Assembly: GCA_033725935.1 (NCBI GenBank)
Contig: MU867060.1
Location: forward strand, 248,001 to 312,000
Origin: Cladorrhinum sp. PSN259
Taxonomy: Eukaryota; Ascomycota; Sordariomycetes; Sordariales; Podosporaceae
Direction of reading: 5' to 3'
Length of the DNA: 64,000 nt
The translations under genes were made by a program, and so were the position numbers. Below the pieces are notes generated by a model. It did no database searches, was not told where the DNA came from, and saw only the letters and a program-made list of their open reading frames with translations. Numbering within the stretch: the stretch's first letter is position 1; the number at the start of each line of letters is the position of its first letter. Shown piece after piece: positions 11,444-23,245 of this stretch.

Positions 11444-11616
11444 AGATAGGCTACCTTTTGTTGTAACAGCATATGATCAAAATAGCCCAAGAATCATAGC
11501 AAAACCTTGCACTGCAATCAAAACCAGGGACAAGTGATTAGATATTTCGGGGCTTTCTTTTCATTCCTAGCAAAATCCTTAATCATAAATATGGCATTAC
11601 TAAGATAGTATGTCTT

Positions 11617-14375
11617 TTATTTGATAGTCCTCTCAACCAAATCCCTATACATCGCCTTCACGTCCTCAACATCAGCTCTCAACTCCTCCACCAACTCGCT
11701 CTTCTCGCCCAGCAGCTCCAGCGTCGTCTCGTACCTCTCATTCACCTCATTCACCTCAGCCGCCAAAACTTCAACCTTCTTCAACGCGGCCGCATTGAGC
11801 TCCACCTGTCTCATCATGGCTACAATCTCCGCTCTGGCCTCATCCCTCTGCTTCGATATCCGTGCAAGCTCCTCCTTTGCAGCCACCTTTTCGCTTTCAA
11901 GTCGGCGAATAGCAGCACTCATCCGTTCGACGAGCTGTACCGATGGGCCAGCAGCGACGGTAGACACAGAAACCATGTCCTGCATCACTTGTTGTGGGGA
12001 AGACGACCGTTCCCCTCCAACAATGCTGAAGGCGTCCTCCCCTCGCTGCACTTCTCTGTCCAAAGGATGCGTAAGACTCTGCGAAGGAGCCTCCGAAGTG
12101 GGACTAAAGACGGATAGAGGACTGAAGATACTGCTGCCGGGGTGTGATGGTAATGTAGGTCGTGTGACTAGAGGCTGCGCAGATGGTCTCCGACTGCCAA
12201 ATGGCAGGCGAGATTCACCTGTCTCACTGTTTCCTGATTGCGCAGAGGTCTTGCGGGCTTTGCCGGCGAGGCTCTGAATACCAAGAAAATCTGTGCTAAA
12301 CGTTCGTTGAGTTGTGGAAAGTTGCGGGGAGGCTGGCCGGCTGTCATTCTTGAGGAACGAGCCGCCAGGCAGATCTTCCAGCCAAGACCGAGGCCGCTCT
12401 GCAGAGGGCTGATGAATGTGTAATTGTTTCTCCCGCTCTGCTTCCCACGCCTGCTTCTGCTTCTCAAAATCAGTTCTGGCTTGCTCGAGGGCTGTTTCAG
12501 CCTCTTCGGCTCGTTTCTTGAGTGAGTCGAGCTGCGCCTGATATGACTTGACGTCCTCCTGAATGGTTGGAATCTTTGTTTTGGTTTCCTCCAGCTCTTC
12601 CTCCTGTCGTCTTGCTCGGGCAGCCTAAACAACAGAAGTGAGTACATTTTCTTTGATAGATCAAGGGTAAAACACGAGATACTTACTGCCTCCCTTGCCT
12701 TTCGCCTCATTTCGGATTCCCTTTGCAGGGCCTCATCTCTTTCTTTCTCCAGGCCAGCTATCCTAGCAAGAAGTGTCGCTTCTATTCCTTGCCAGTTTTC
12801 GCTGGCAATGGAATATTGGGTTTGGAGTTGCTCGACCTGCCTTAGCAACTTGGCCTGCGAATCACCCGCGACCCCCGACGAAGCCTCTTCGGCACGCATG
12901 CGCATTGCTTCAAGTTTGCCCTCCATCATTTGAACCTCCGCTTTGAGCTCCAACTCGAGTGCGCGCGTCCGTTCGCTGGCCCTCTCTGCCTTCTCCCGAA
13001 GCTCAGTTGCCTGTGCCTTGGCCCGATCGGCTACGAGGTTCTTCTCAACTTTAAGGGTTGCGACCTCCTCTTCCAAATCAGATATCCGGCGCTTATCTTG
13101 TTCCCGGGCCTGTTCATTGACCTTGGCGTTCAGTTCGTCCGCTTGTTCAGTGGCCTTCCGCAGCTGAGCCCTGAGTTCGGCAATAGTATTGTCCTTGGTC
13201 CGGACCTCAGGCCGTAGGCTATTCAGTTCCTTCTGACTTTGATCGACCTTTTTCTGCAGTTCCTCTTGGGTTTTCTCAAGCTCGTCTGCCCGGCGAGCGC
13301 GAATTCGCAGAGCTTCAATCTCCTTGTCTGACTTGGTTCTGGCAGCCTTTAATGCCGCGAGTTCCTTTTCATCCTCGGTAATCTTGGCACGGAGTTTCTT
13401 CAAGATTGTACGGTGTTTTTGCTCGTTACTTGCCAAGTTCTTTCCTTCCTCCATTAGCTGGGCAATTTGCTGGTCTTTCTCAGCAAGTTTCTTCTCGGCG
13501 CTCCCTGCTGGTGCCGCGAGGGCCGCCTTTCTTGCCGCATCTGTCGCTTCCCTGGCGAGAAATTGTAATTTGGCTTCAAGAGCGTCAATTCGCTCCACGT
13601 ATCCATGTATCTCCTCCTGATGCTGGAGCTGCGCGTCTCCCGCACCATTCCCGGCATCCTTCTCCCCCTCTTCAAGTACGATTTGGCTAGGATTTATTTC
13701 AGGCTCGGTTGTTTGCGAAAGGGGGATGGCGGGGGCAACGGTGGACGAGTTACTCTCGGAAAGTTCTGGTGGTTGGGGTTCAGTATCTGTTGAGGCTGAT
13801 CTGACCCCATTGGCGATTTCTGTTGGCTTCTGTGCCTCGGCTTCAACTTTGGATTTGTCTGCGGCTGAAGGTTCTTCCTTGGTAGATTCGACAACCATGC
13901 CATCTAGAGAGCTCCTTGTTACGTCTTGCGAGCCCCGCGGTGATGCGGTCTCCTGGACCGCTTCCTTCGACGTCGGACTTGGCAGTGGGCGCTCTATGCT
14001 GTCAATTGAGGTTCGGCTTGGTGTATCTAAGCTCTGGCGTGGACTGGCTTGGGCGGAGAGTGGCTTTTGACCTGCCGATTTCGCAGCTATTGCTCTCGCG
14101 AGCCTTTCTTGAAGACGGTCATTTGCACGGGTTGTTGAGGTTGGTCGTGAAGAACCTGGTAAATAATCCCAGCCCGTCAGAAAACCACAGGTTAACTAGC
14201 TATTCTACGGTCAAAACATACCAGGACTCTGTTTTACGGGCGATGCAGGTGCCGGGGGCTTGCTTTCCTTTGGCTGGGAGTTGCCATCTTCCTCAGCGAG
14301 GATGTTGTCAAGACGGGCTTCGACACCGGCTACAGCCTGCGAGAGAAACGAACCCCATCGCGAAGAGGATGCCAT
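11617..14375 (-). CDS. Golgin of the TMF1/Sgm1 family
   Basis: Golgi-associated coiled-coil protein that in other fungi and animals binds Ypt6/Rab6. Three exons (14375-14222, 14155-12687, 12624-11617) give 876 aa. The N-terminus MASSSRWGSFLSQAVAGVEA followed by RLDNILAEED and RANDRLQERLARA matches the conserved TMF1 N-terminal motif as I remember it. The central roughly 500 residues are heptad-rich coiled coil (EKNLVADRAKAQATELREK and similar). The C-terminal part, VQLVERMSAAIRRLESEKVA onward to MYRDLVERTIK, corresponds to the TATA-binding domain named for TMF1. A Ser/Pro-rich linker separates the coils. The first two introns fall after codons 51 and about 541. Confidence 0.9.
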
Positions 14376-15837
14376 GGCTCGGAAATAAGGGAGAGTCTAT
14401 GGCACAGGGTGTTGTCTTGTTACATTCAAGCCATCACATCAACCGATTTCAAGGGTTTCTGATTCGGGCGGGATCGGGGACGGGAGCTCGGGGAGGGAAT
14501 GTTATGATCTATAACAGGATATAGCAACAGAAGCTATGCTCGTGCTGCATATTGTCTGTGCCGATTCGAAAAGGTTGCGTTTCAAAACGGTTACGCAAGC
14601 CTCATCAAGATGCCGAACTTGGAAAAGGCCACAGCACCTTGAGCGCTGATAGTGAGACCCCTGTCTGCGCCTCGTATACTAGAACTCGTAATTAATTGTT
14701 AGGCAGCCGCTGTCAGCGGCCCAGTCCCTGTTGCGGATTGATTGTGGTTGTGCAGCCTCAGCCCTTTCTGTGGAGCCAAGCGGGAAGTATTGCTAGCACG
14801 GGCCACCCGACTCCCGCACCGTCAATGCCTCCCTCCGCGCTTCCGTGTGCCCGTCTACATTGATGATTGTCCAGATGGACGATCTGAAACTTTAAATCTC
14901 AGGTTGGGCAGAGAGTCGTTAAATAAGACTTACTTGAAGAAGCTCAAAGCTGCCAAATCGCCGAGACCCCCACTCTGGGTAGAAAATGCCAGCAAACTAC
15001 GGAATACCTACTCAAGGTACGCTACGTCCATGATCAGGTTGTTTGCCTTGCCAAGGCCATACATCCAGCGATCGATCTTTCAAGCAACACCAGGCGGATA
15101 TGCGCTTGTAAGGTCTCTCTGTAAGATATCTCTTTAGTTGAGGACACTTACGAATCCATACGCATACCCGCCAACTTCGAAGTCATGATTCTATCGGCCG
15201 GGAGGAAAGGCGCAAAAAGTCCGAGTAAACAACGGTTGCCATGCCAAAAATTCAGTTGGAGCCTCGAATCGATGATCTGTAATCTGACAATCTGACAGAT
15301 CTCCCACAGCTGCATTAGCGAAGTCTGAAGAAATCCTGTGCCTCGGTTCATTGGAGGTTTGGTCTGTCCGTTTAAACCAGTTCTCATTCTCTGCACTTTT
15401 TTGACACCGTTGTATTCGAGGTTTGGTCTTGTCCATTGCGACCACTGCTGTCGCACTGATTCTTATACAAGTCATTTTCGCTGGTTCCGGTCAATCCGGT
15501 CTTCTGTTTCCGGTAGACCCGCTGTCAGCTGGCGGCACAAACTCCCTTCCTGGAACCTGGAACCAACTGACAACTCATCCTGAAAACTCCAGTCCTTTTA
15601 TCCCCTCATATTGTTGGCGGTGATCCAGAAGGTTACCTTATCTCAAAGGATTTTAAGTTGTGAAGGCATCACAGTACGCACCCGATTGGACGGATTGTGT
15701 CTCAATTTTGCAGCAATTGAGTACCTTCAGCCCATCCCTTCGGAACCTTCCTGCTGCATAACAAAGCTGGATTTCAATTGGATAACCTGGCGAGTCTGGG
15801 CTGCTTATCCCGCGTTCTCGGACCACTCTCGCCCAAC
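14376..15837. other. Divergent intergenic region, TMF1 / ceramidase
   Basis: 1.46 kb between two start codons. Short open frames on both strands (for example 14742-15137 +) match nothing I recognise and lack supporting splice structure. Probably promoters and leaders of both genes. Confidence 0.5.
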
Positions 15838-16968
15838 ATGGAATCTTTTTTCTCCAAACTGCAGGTCCCATATCGGGAAGCACGTTCGGGGCTATGGGGA
15901 GAGCCGACGTCAACCCTGAATTGGTGTGAAGAGGTATGAACTCAACCTTAACAGTTTCACAGCTGCTTGCTTATAACAGGTATACAGGATTACAACATCA
16001 CTTTTTACTGCGCGGAGCTTGTAAACACACTAACGAATCTGATTTTCATGTACCTGGGCTTCAAGGGCCTCCATAATGTCATCAAGTATGGGCACTCAAG
16101 AGTCTTCATACTCAGTTTTCTTGGCTACATCGTGGTTGGGCTTGGTTCGTCAGCGTTTCACGCAACGCTTAAGTATGAGATGCAACTCGCTGATGAGCTG
16201 CCCATGATATACACTGTCTGCATCATGTCGTTCGCGACATTCTCATACAATAGACAGTTAAGAACCCAAATACTCATTGCAGTCGGACTTACTGGGCTTG
16301 CGGCTTTCATTACGGTTAGGCCATCTTCCCCTGCGGTCCTAAAACGCCAGTAACTGTAGATGAACTAACTCTGTGCTAGATTTACTACCTTTATGCCAAA
16401 AATCCCGTATTCCATCAGGTAGCCTATGGTCTGCTGACTCTATCGACAGTCGTGCGCGGTTTCTACGTCACGCAGTATAAATTGCGGCCAGCAGTTTGCA
16501 AACGCAATCCTGTCAGGGGCGAGCTAATTATGAAGCAGATGTGGAAACTGGCCTTCTCAGGTATGTGGTCTGACAGTCTAAATCATCAGATGTACTGACC
16601 CATTGCCGACAAGGAATCATCATGTTTTTGGTCGGGTTTTTCCTGTGGAATGTGGATACCATTTTCTGCAAACATATCACCACAACTAAGCAGCGCCTAC
16701 AATTACCATGGTCTGCCGTACTGGAAGGGCATGGGTGGTGGCACATCTTGACTGGCGCAGGTGGTGCGTCTCTCTCTTCTTTCGTTGTGCGGATGATTTT
16801 GTGCAATGTGAATATTAACTTTTCTCAACAGCATATCACCTGATTATCTGGAGATTGTGGTCGAACAGATGTCTCGATGGGGATGAAGACAAGTTCATGT
16901 TGGATTGGGTTCCGCTCCAGACCGTCCCTCAGGTTGTTCCAAGATCCGCAAAGCCCAAGGCACAATGA
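15838..16968 (+). CDS. Alkaline ceramidase (YPC1/YDC1/ACER family)
   Basis: ER membrane amidase that hydrolyses (phyto/dihydro)ceramide to sphingoid base and fatty acid. Five exons join in phase: 15838-15933, 15988-16314, 16380-16560, 16614-16760, 16832-16968; 295 aa. The N-terminus has the family signature GLWGEPTSTLNWCEE followed by the conserved AELVNTLTN. The metal/catalytic motifs are visible as GLGSSAFHATLKYEMQLADE and, near the end, GHGWWHILTGA with its histidines. About seven hydrophobic segments are present. The fourth intron opens with GTGGTG, a weaker donor. An AATAAA at 17155-17160 lies 187 nt after the stop. Confidence 0.94.
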
Positions 16969-17675
16969 GGTGCGCTCTGTTCAGCCTGGTAGGCCAAGAA
17001 GACGAGCCGTCGAACTTGGGCTCGGTCATGGATGGAGGCTTGTTTCACTGACAGCGGCGAGAAACACAACAAGGCAACCGCACACGTGCACACATACACT
17101 AGTTCCCAGGTTGTGTTGTGGTGTAATCGTGCCGATCTTGGCGTACCTGTAAATAATAAAGCTGATGGGAGTTGAAGGTAAAATCCCACATTTCAGCGTT
17201 TGTTAGCGGCTCTCTAGAGAGAGTCGCACCCGGGATGGGTGTGGAATGGGGCAAGAACGCTCCAGAAATATAAAATGTTGACCTCCTCGTTGTATACCCC
17301 TTCTTTGGCGAGCCAGTTGTAGCCCCAGCCGACCTGTGTATCTGAGCTGTTGCATACTGAGTTCTCCTACCATGTGCGCTTAGAAATATTAGCACTGTAC
17401 TCTTCGGTGTATTGCGTATTACCTTATTACGGTACTCATTTACACTGGCATGGAGGTGCCCAAAATTCCACTCTTTTAACAGTTGAACACAACCCCCTAA
17501 TGTGGAGGGTTCACAACGACGGCAACACAAGTCACGACATTCCAATATTATTGTCACATCGCGATTATTGTATTGCCACAACAATAACCGGCGGCATTGC
17601 TGAAAGAATTTGAATTCATAATCCCATTCTCATACTACGTGGGCGTTTCAGTCAGCCTCACTCCAGCCGCCCACC
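16969..17675. other. Intergenic region, ceramidase / prefoldin 1
   Basis: Holds the ceramidase 3' UTR (AATAAA at 17155-17160) and the prefoldin 1 promoter. A 161-codon open frame on the minus strand (17099-17584) has no recognisable features. Confidence 0.5.
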
Positions 17676-18212
17676 ATGTCGATATCAAACGAGGCGCTCC
17701 AGAAGGCAGGTTATACTCGGATCTCCATGCCATTCTTGACCACTCTCCAATCAGACATCAAGGCTTAATCATTGTGGCAAGAGGTGCTAACACGGCATTT
17801 GTCCCGTAGCTCATCAGGGAGATTGAGTCTCAGGCGGTGGCCGCTCAGCAACAGATCGGTTTGGTCCGCACGCAGATCGCATCCAAGCAGCGTGAGATGC
17901 GGCTGGGCCAGCTTACTCGCAGCGAAATCTCGTCGTTGCCGCCCGACACACCAGTGTATGAGGGCGTTGGGAAGATGTATGTTTTTTTACCTAATCTTTC
18001 CGGTTGAGTTTATATCGTTGTCATTAACCCGTTTGGTTTGTGGCAGGTTCGTCGGGCTTCCCGCTCCAGAGTTGCAGGATAAGCTGGGCACTCAAATCAA
18101 GGAGCTGGAGACGGAAATGGAGGCATTGGGCAAGAGGCTGCACTATCTCGAGACGACTGCCAAGAATAGCCAGGATCACATTGAGAAGATGCTCAAGGGT
18201 GGGCAAGCTTAA
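17676..18212 (+). CDS. PFD1: Prefoldin subunit 1 (beta-type)
   Basis: Beta-type subunit of the same hexameric prefoldin as the protein encoded at 487. Three exons: 17676-17705, 17810-17976, 18047-18212; 120 aa, the expected size. The protein reads MSISNEALQK, then LIREIESQAVAAQQQIG, RSEISSLPPDTPVYEGVGKM, FVGLPAPELQDKL and a C-terminal helix. This order matches fungal prefoldin 1. To keep frame the first intron must start at AAG|GCAGGT, which makes it a GC-AG intron; the nearby GT at 17710 gives no usable join. The second intron splits a methionine codon. Tandem with ceramidase. Confidence 0.9.
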
Positions 18213-20393
18213 AGTCTCGTTTCTATCCGTACTTTCTCTCTGTCGGCGGACAGGCCTGGGCCATGGGTTTCATCGATCTGATCGGGTGCTGCGACCACAA
18301 AACCCAACCTCAACACCGATATATTTATTTCAAGCTGCCGATGCACCCGGAATTACATGAAACAGGACAAACCGACAGTGCCAAATGCGGTCGTGACGGC
18401 GCGGTGCTTCGGATTAGCTCTGTCAATCCCCCTGTGCTGCGTAACAAATGATGGCGGCGGCGTGCAGTCATGAGTGTTCTCCACGTTTATCTAATGTTGT
18501 GCCGGTTCACACCGCACATGTAATTGCAATATTTGCTGGCTCCTCTGCAGCTGTCTCAGATCACTGCAGGCCAGAGCCAACAAGAAACGGATGGAAACCC
18601 GGATGCCTTGCCGGTTGGGAGGACGCGCGGGGGAAGCGACTTCAGCAGATCTCCCTTTGCCCCCCGGCAAAAGCCCATGAATCCAGCAATGCTGTCTCAA
18701 AATTACCATACAGCCAGAAAAGCACTGGATCACACACAATCAGACAGCCGTTTCAAGCGCCGTTCGCTGCAGCTAGCGATCTTTGTCTAATAATAAAGTG
18801 ATGAGCCAAATGTCAAAAACGTAGTGTACTCTGAAGGCGCTAGACAGACGGAAAGGTCATGTCTGGCGTTTGCATTTGGCACTGTGTCTGCTCCTCATCA
18901 GGGTCCACTCCAAGAGTGCCAGGGCAGCTCTGTTGCAACCTAACGCCGGCGGTTCTTCAACTTTTTGAGTGAAAGGTCACGGGAATTCACCAACCAGATG
19001 GCAACGTCGACCCTTGCCCGCCAAGCGAAGGTGCCAAGCTGCGCGATGCCCCTCTCCTAGCCCTACGCACCGTTGCTGCCAGCGTCCGAAGCGCCAGACA
19101 AGTGTCTCGCAGCAAGACTGTGCAAGCTGCTACAAACAGCCGACCTGGAACAGATGGAAGAAGAAAGGTGTGTAATACTTGCTCGGTCACTTTGCGACAC
19201 AAACGCAGAAACAAGAGGCTCAGCAACCGTTTGGTTCCCGTGCGGTTGTTTCGCTGAACCTGGATGGAACCTGGAACCCCTCCGTGCCCTCCCACAGGCC
19301 AAGGGCCGGCCACCAAGGGAAGCGGGACCGGGAACCTCTTTCCTCTTCCTTCTCACCCAACCCGCCCTCACAAGACAGTTCCGATTGTAGGCATTCAGCC
19401 CACAATCAAGAGGAGACAGTGGACGCCGGGCTGTACCAGGAGGTAACCAGTCAGATTGTGTGGGCCAGTCGTGCTACTAGCTTCGTTCCAGGTTCTCTTT
19501 TGATTTTTCTCTCACTTTTTCCTGCCGCTTACTCCTTGGTGGTATCTTTCCCTCCCCACCTTGACTGGACCCGCTCGTTGGCCAACCACATGTCGGCCAG
19601 GCCTCACACACTGCGGGAAGACGATTGTCTGCCCTCCATCTCATCAGAGGATGGGCCACGATACCTTATCCCGAGGGCAGTGCGTGTGCTACACCCTTGA
19701 CAAGATGTCGTCACGCGTGGGTTGACAGATGTAGATGTAGACACGGATGGATCAAGGATGACTGAAACAGCACACGGAATAGAATGAAATGACCCCGTAA
19801 AGCGAGAGCCGAGTTGTGAGGTAATACATACCGACCGACAAGTACAGATTACGGCGGTATGTACCACTTTACAGCAGGATGGCAAAGATACGTCCCGCAG
19901 CTGAGATGGGCAGCAGCATGGGTATGGCGCAAGCACATGGGACATGGGTATTCCCCCCTCCTCTCATACCTAGTGCACCCCCCTTGCCCTCTCTTGTGCT
20001 TGACCAACCGCCTCACCCCCCGCCGCATCGCCGAATAATAAATGGTGGGTCACCACCCCGCTCTGTTGGCGGCTTACAATTCCTCCTGACCCCTCCGTGC
20101 CCCTCTGGCCGTGTCTTCCGCCTCTTCTTTTTCTTCCAGGAGTCGTTGTCTTTTCCCGAAAACAAGCTTCATCAAGTGAGGCTTAAACATCTTTCCTCTG
20201 GACATCACCTCTTCTCCCAAGCAATCAAGCCGCAAGCCTACTAGGTAGTCTCGCTCAGGCTATTGAACAAAACATCTGCGTCTGACAAGCCCTGAGAGCC
20301 TCGCTTTCCAGAGGATTCCGCAATCAAACACCAAGATCACCACAGAATCGGACGGCCATACACATCAGTCATCGTCCTATCTAAGCCTTCAAA
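18213..20393. other. 2.2-kb region before the DUF8035-type gene
   Basis: No coding region supported. It holds the prefoldin 1 3' end (AATAAA near 18791) and, toward 20100-20393, a pyrimidine-rich stretch typical of a fungal 5' leader. Several overlapping short frames at 19000-19700 on both strands look like chance. Confidence 0.5.
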
Positions 20394-22555
20394 ATGGGCA
20401 GATCCAGGTACTCGTCTAGCGACGACGAGTCGGTTGATGTCCATTACCGGCGCTATACTCGCGACAAGTCTCCCGGTCCACCGCCGAGACCTCCGTCGAG
20501 CGGCCCTGGCCCTCACTTCATCCAAACAGTCGTCAGGGATGCCCGTGACCCGCGGCCGACTGGATATTTCAATGCACCAAGCTTTCTGCGGTCCGAAGCC
20601 GAGGAGCGGACCATGGTAATGACCCGGGCCCGCTCGCGGGAGCGACGATCTCCCCCAATCGGCCGGCCAGGGCCCCCGCCTCCTCCCCCTCAGGCCCCGG
20701 CCCAGGCCCAACCCGCCATCATCATCAACAACCAGCGAATCAATCAGCCGCCAGTTCGTCATCATGATGATTCCTCTTCGGATGAGTCATCTCGTGTCTC
20801 TTCGCGCCACTACCATTCCCATAGCAGACACCGCTCCCATAGCCATGTCCGCAGCCGGTCTTCCAGCACCCACAGCAACATTACCGACGCTCGGGACAAG
20901 TGGGAGTTGGAGAGGGTGCGTGAACAGCTCGCCATGGTCCAGATGGAGAACCGTAGAAAGGAGCAGGAGCACCAAATGCAAAAGTATAGCAGGGAGGAGG
21001 CTGAGCTTGCCAGGGCGAGGTACGAGCTCGAGAAAATTCGCAAGGAGGAAGAAGAGCGCCAGGTCCGTGAAAAGTATACGGACGAGTTTGAGCTCGATCG
21101 CATCAAACATGAACTTGCCATGGTCAGGCGCAAAGAAGACGAGGCGCGCCGCAAGAGGGAGGAAGAAGAGGACCGTGAGCTCTGGGGTGCCAAGAATGAG
21201 CTTGAGCGGATCAAACGTGATGAGGAACGGCGCAAGCACGACGAGGAGCTTTCGGAGCGAGAGAAGTACCGGGCTGGAATGACCGAACTGGAGCGCTTCA
21301 AGCGTGATGAGGAACGGCGCAAGCACGACGAGGAGCTTGCGGAGCGAGAGAAGTACCGGGCTGGAATGACCGAACTGGAGCGCTACAAGCGTGATCAGGA
21401 ACAGAAAAAGCGCGACGAGGAGCGCGCCTTGGAGGAGAAGTACAAGGCGGGCTTGAGCGAGTTAGAGCGCATCAAGTATGAGAAGGAACAGAAAAAGCGT
21501 GATGAGGAGCGCGCCGCGGGGGAGGCGCTCAAGCAAAAGGCTGCCGAGCTGGAGAGGATCAAGAAAGACGAGGAGCAACGTAGGCGCGAGAAGCAGCAAG
21601 AGGAAGAGTACGATTATAAGCGTAGCAAGGCGAAGCTGGAGCGTATCAGGAAGAAGGAGGAGGAAGAGGCTCTGCAGAAGCATTATCAGGAAGATGCCGA
21701 CTATAGGGCTGCCAAGGCCAGGTTGGATGCCATGAGGAAGAAGGAGGAAGAGGAAGCCCGAGAGAAGCACTACCAGGAAGAGGCCGAGTATAAGCTAGCC
21801 AAGGCCGAGATCGAGCGCCAAAAGGCCCAGAAGGCTAGAGAGGCTGAGGAGGAGCGCATCCGTAAGGAGATTGAACTCAAGAAGCTTGCCGAGGAGAAGA
21901 AGGCCGCCGAGGAGAAGGCAAGGAAGGAGAAGGAGGAGGAGGAAGCCATCGCGCGCTGGAAGGCCAAGGAGGCTGAACGCATCGCCAAGGAGAAGGCCGA
22001 GAAGGAGGCTGCTGATAAGGAGTTCCAGCGCCGCCTGCATGAGCAGCTTCTGCACTCTGGTCTCAGCGAGAGGGAGATTGAGGCCATCATGAAGAAGGAG
22101 AGGATCAAGAGGGAGGACGAGGAGAAGAAGAGGGAGGAGGAGAAGAAGAAGAAGGAGGAAGATCAGCAGCTTGCCCGTCCAACCTACACCCGCATGTCTC
22201 TGCGCCATTTGGACGTTGAGACGCTCGCCTTTTACAAGATTGACTGGGAGTGGGATGCCGTAAGTTTTCGCCCTGTACCTTGTCTCACTTGCTTTAGCAG
22301 ATAACTAACTCGCTTAAACAGGAGCCCGGATATATCCTCATCAAGCGCTGGGTTCCCGAGTGGGAGCAGAACATGCTCTGGGAGCACACCCGCAAGATCC
22401 GCGTCGTCGAGAAGAGAAAGGAGGAGAAAGTTGTGCTCAAGATCAAGGAGAAGCATCACCACCACGAGGACGACAACTACGAGTTTGTTCGCCGTCGCCG
22501 TCGCAGCAAGTCCCCCGGTCTGCTGATGTACCTCGCTGGTGGCCGGCCTGCGTAA
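20394..22555 (+). CDS. Repeat-rich coiled-coil protein, DUF8035-type
   Basis: Two exons (20394-22259, 22322-22555) give 699 aa. The N-terminus is basic and disordered, with RS/SR dipeptides and a Pro-rich stretch. From about residue 165 to 590 it is almost entirely charged helix (Glu, Lys, Arg), including an array of 29-residue units such as ELERFKRDEERRKHDEEL. The conserved C-terminal part, MSLRHLDVETLAFYKIDWEW then YILIKRWVPEWEQNMLWEHT, fits the fungal domain I know as DUF8035; function unknown. The tail has HHHH and RRRRRR runs. The charged helices make antisense frames look open, so none of those is annotated. Confidence 0.85.
21198..21545 (+). repeat. Array of 87-bp (29-codon) tandem repeats
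   Basis: Four in-phase 87-bp units run 21198-21284, 21285-21371, 21372-21458 and 21459-21545. Units 1 and 2 differ by one base across their last 69 positions, indicating recent duplication or gene conversion. Units 3 and 4 are more diverged. Weaker units continue to about 21800. Each unit encodes one charged helical segment. Confidence 0.88.
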
Positions 22556-23245
22556 ATTTTGCTTTTTTTGCACCGTGTTCGGTTATCGTCACTCCTTTTT
22601 CTCCCTCAAACTTGATGAAATCTTGATGGATACCCGCAGTTCTTTTCTGAACCGACATCCCTGCTTTTGTGTGTGTACATTTTTGTTCTGTTTTATTATG
22701 GTGGTTATTTTTGGGATCATGGCCGCTACGTTTTACTTCATTAGTGTGAGGAACTTTTAAAGAAGGGTGTGGAAAGATACATGCATGAGGATGATGGTCG
22801 GGCTTATTATTATGATGGCGATTCTGGTTAGCGCTTTATGAGAGATATGAGTTATGATATTTGTGTTCCGTTCTACTCTATTTTTGGTGAGTCTTGCTTG
22901 GAGTTGAGAATAACTTTTTTTTTTCCAACCGAAACCAAAAAACTCCATATATATGCATCCAAAATTTCCCTTTTTCCCCTTTCGCTTTCATATAAGCGTA
23001 AAGGAAAAAAGCATCCATGGAATGAGAGAAAATGAGATATAAGTACACGCACAAGAAGCTTCCACATTTTTCAAAACATCTAGAGGAAATCCAGGAAGAG
23101 AAAAAAGGAGATGCTCGAGTGAAAAAGAAGAAAAAAGCGCAACCAAAAACCTTCCCAAAACCACAATGCTTTCGGATGCTTTCATATACCCAATAAACCT
23201 TCGTTTTTACATCCCCTTACAAGATCCATCCGTGCTTCATTCAAA
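22556..23245. other. Convergent 3' region, DUF8035-type gene / Hem25
   Basis: AT-rich sequence with T-runs, presumably both 3' UTRs. No supported gene. Confidence 0.55.

Noticed and set aside
14742..15137. 131-codon plus-strand frame between TMF1 and ceramidase
   Set aside because: No family motif, no good start and sits in a promoter region.
20787..22208. Long antisense frames in the coiled-coil gene
   Set aside because: They arise from Glu/Lys/Arg codon bias of the sense strand, not real coding.
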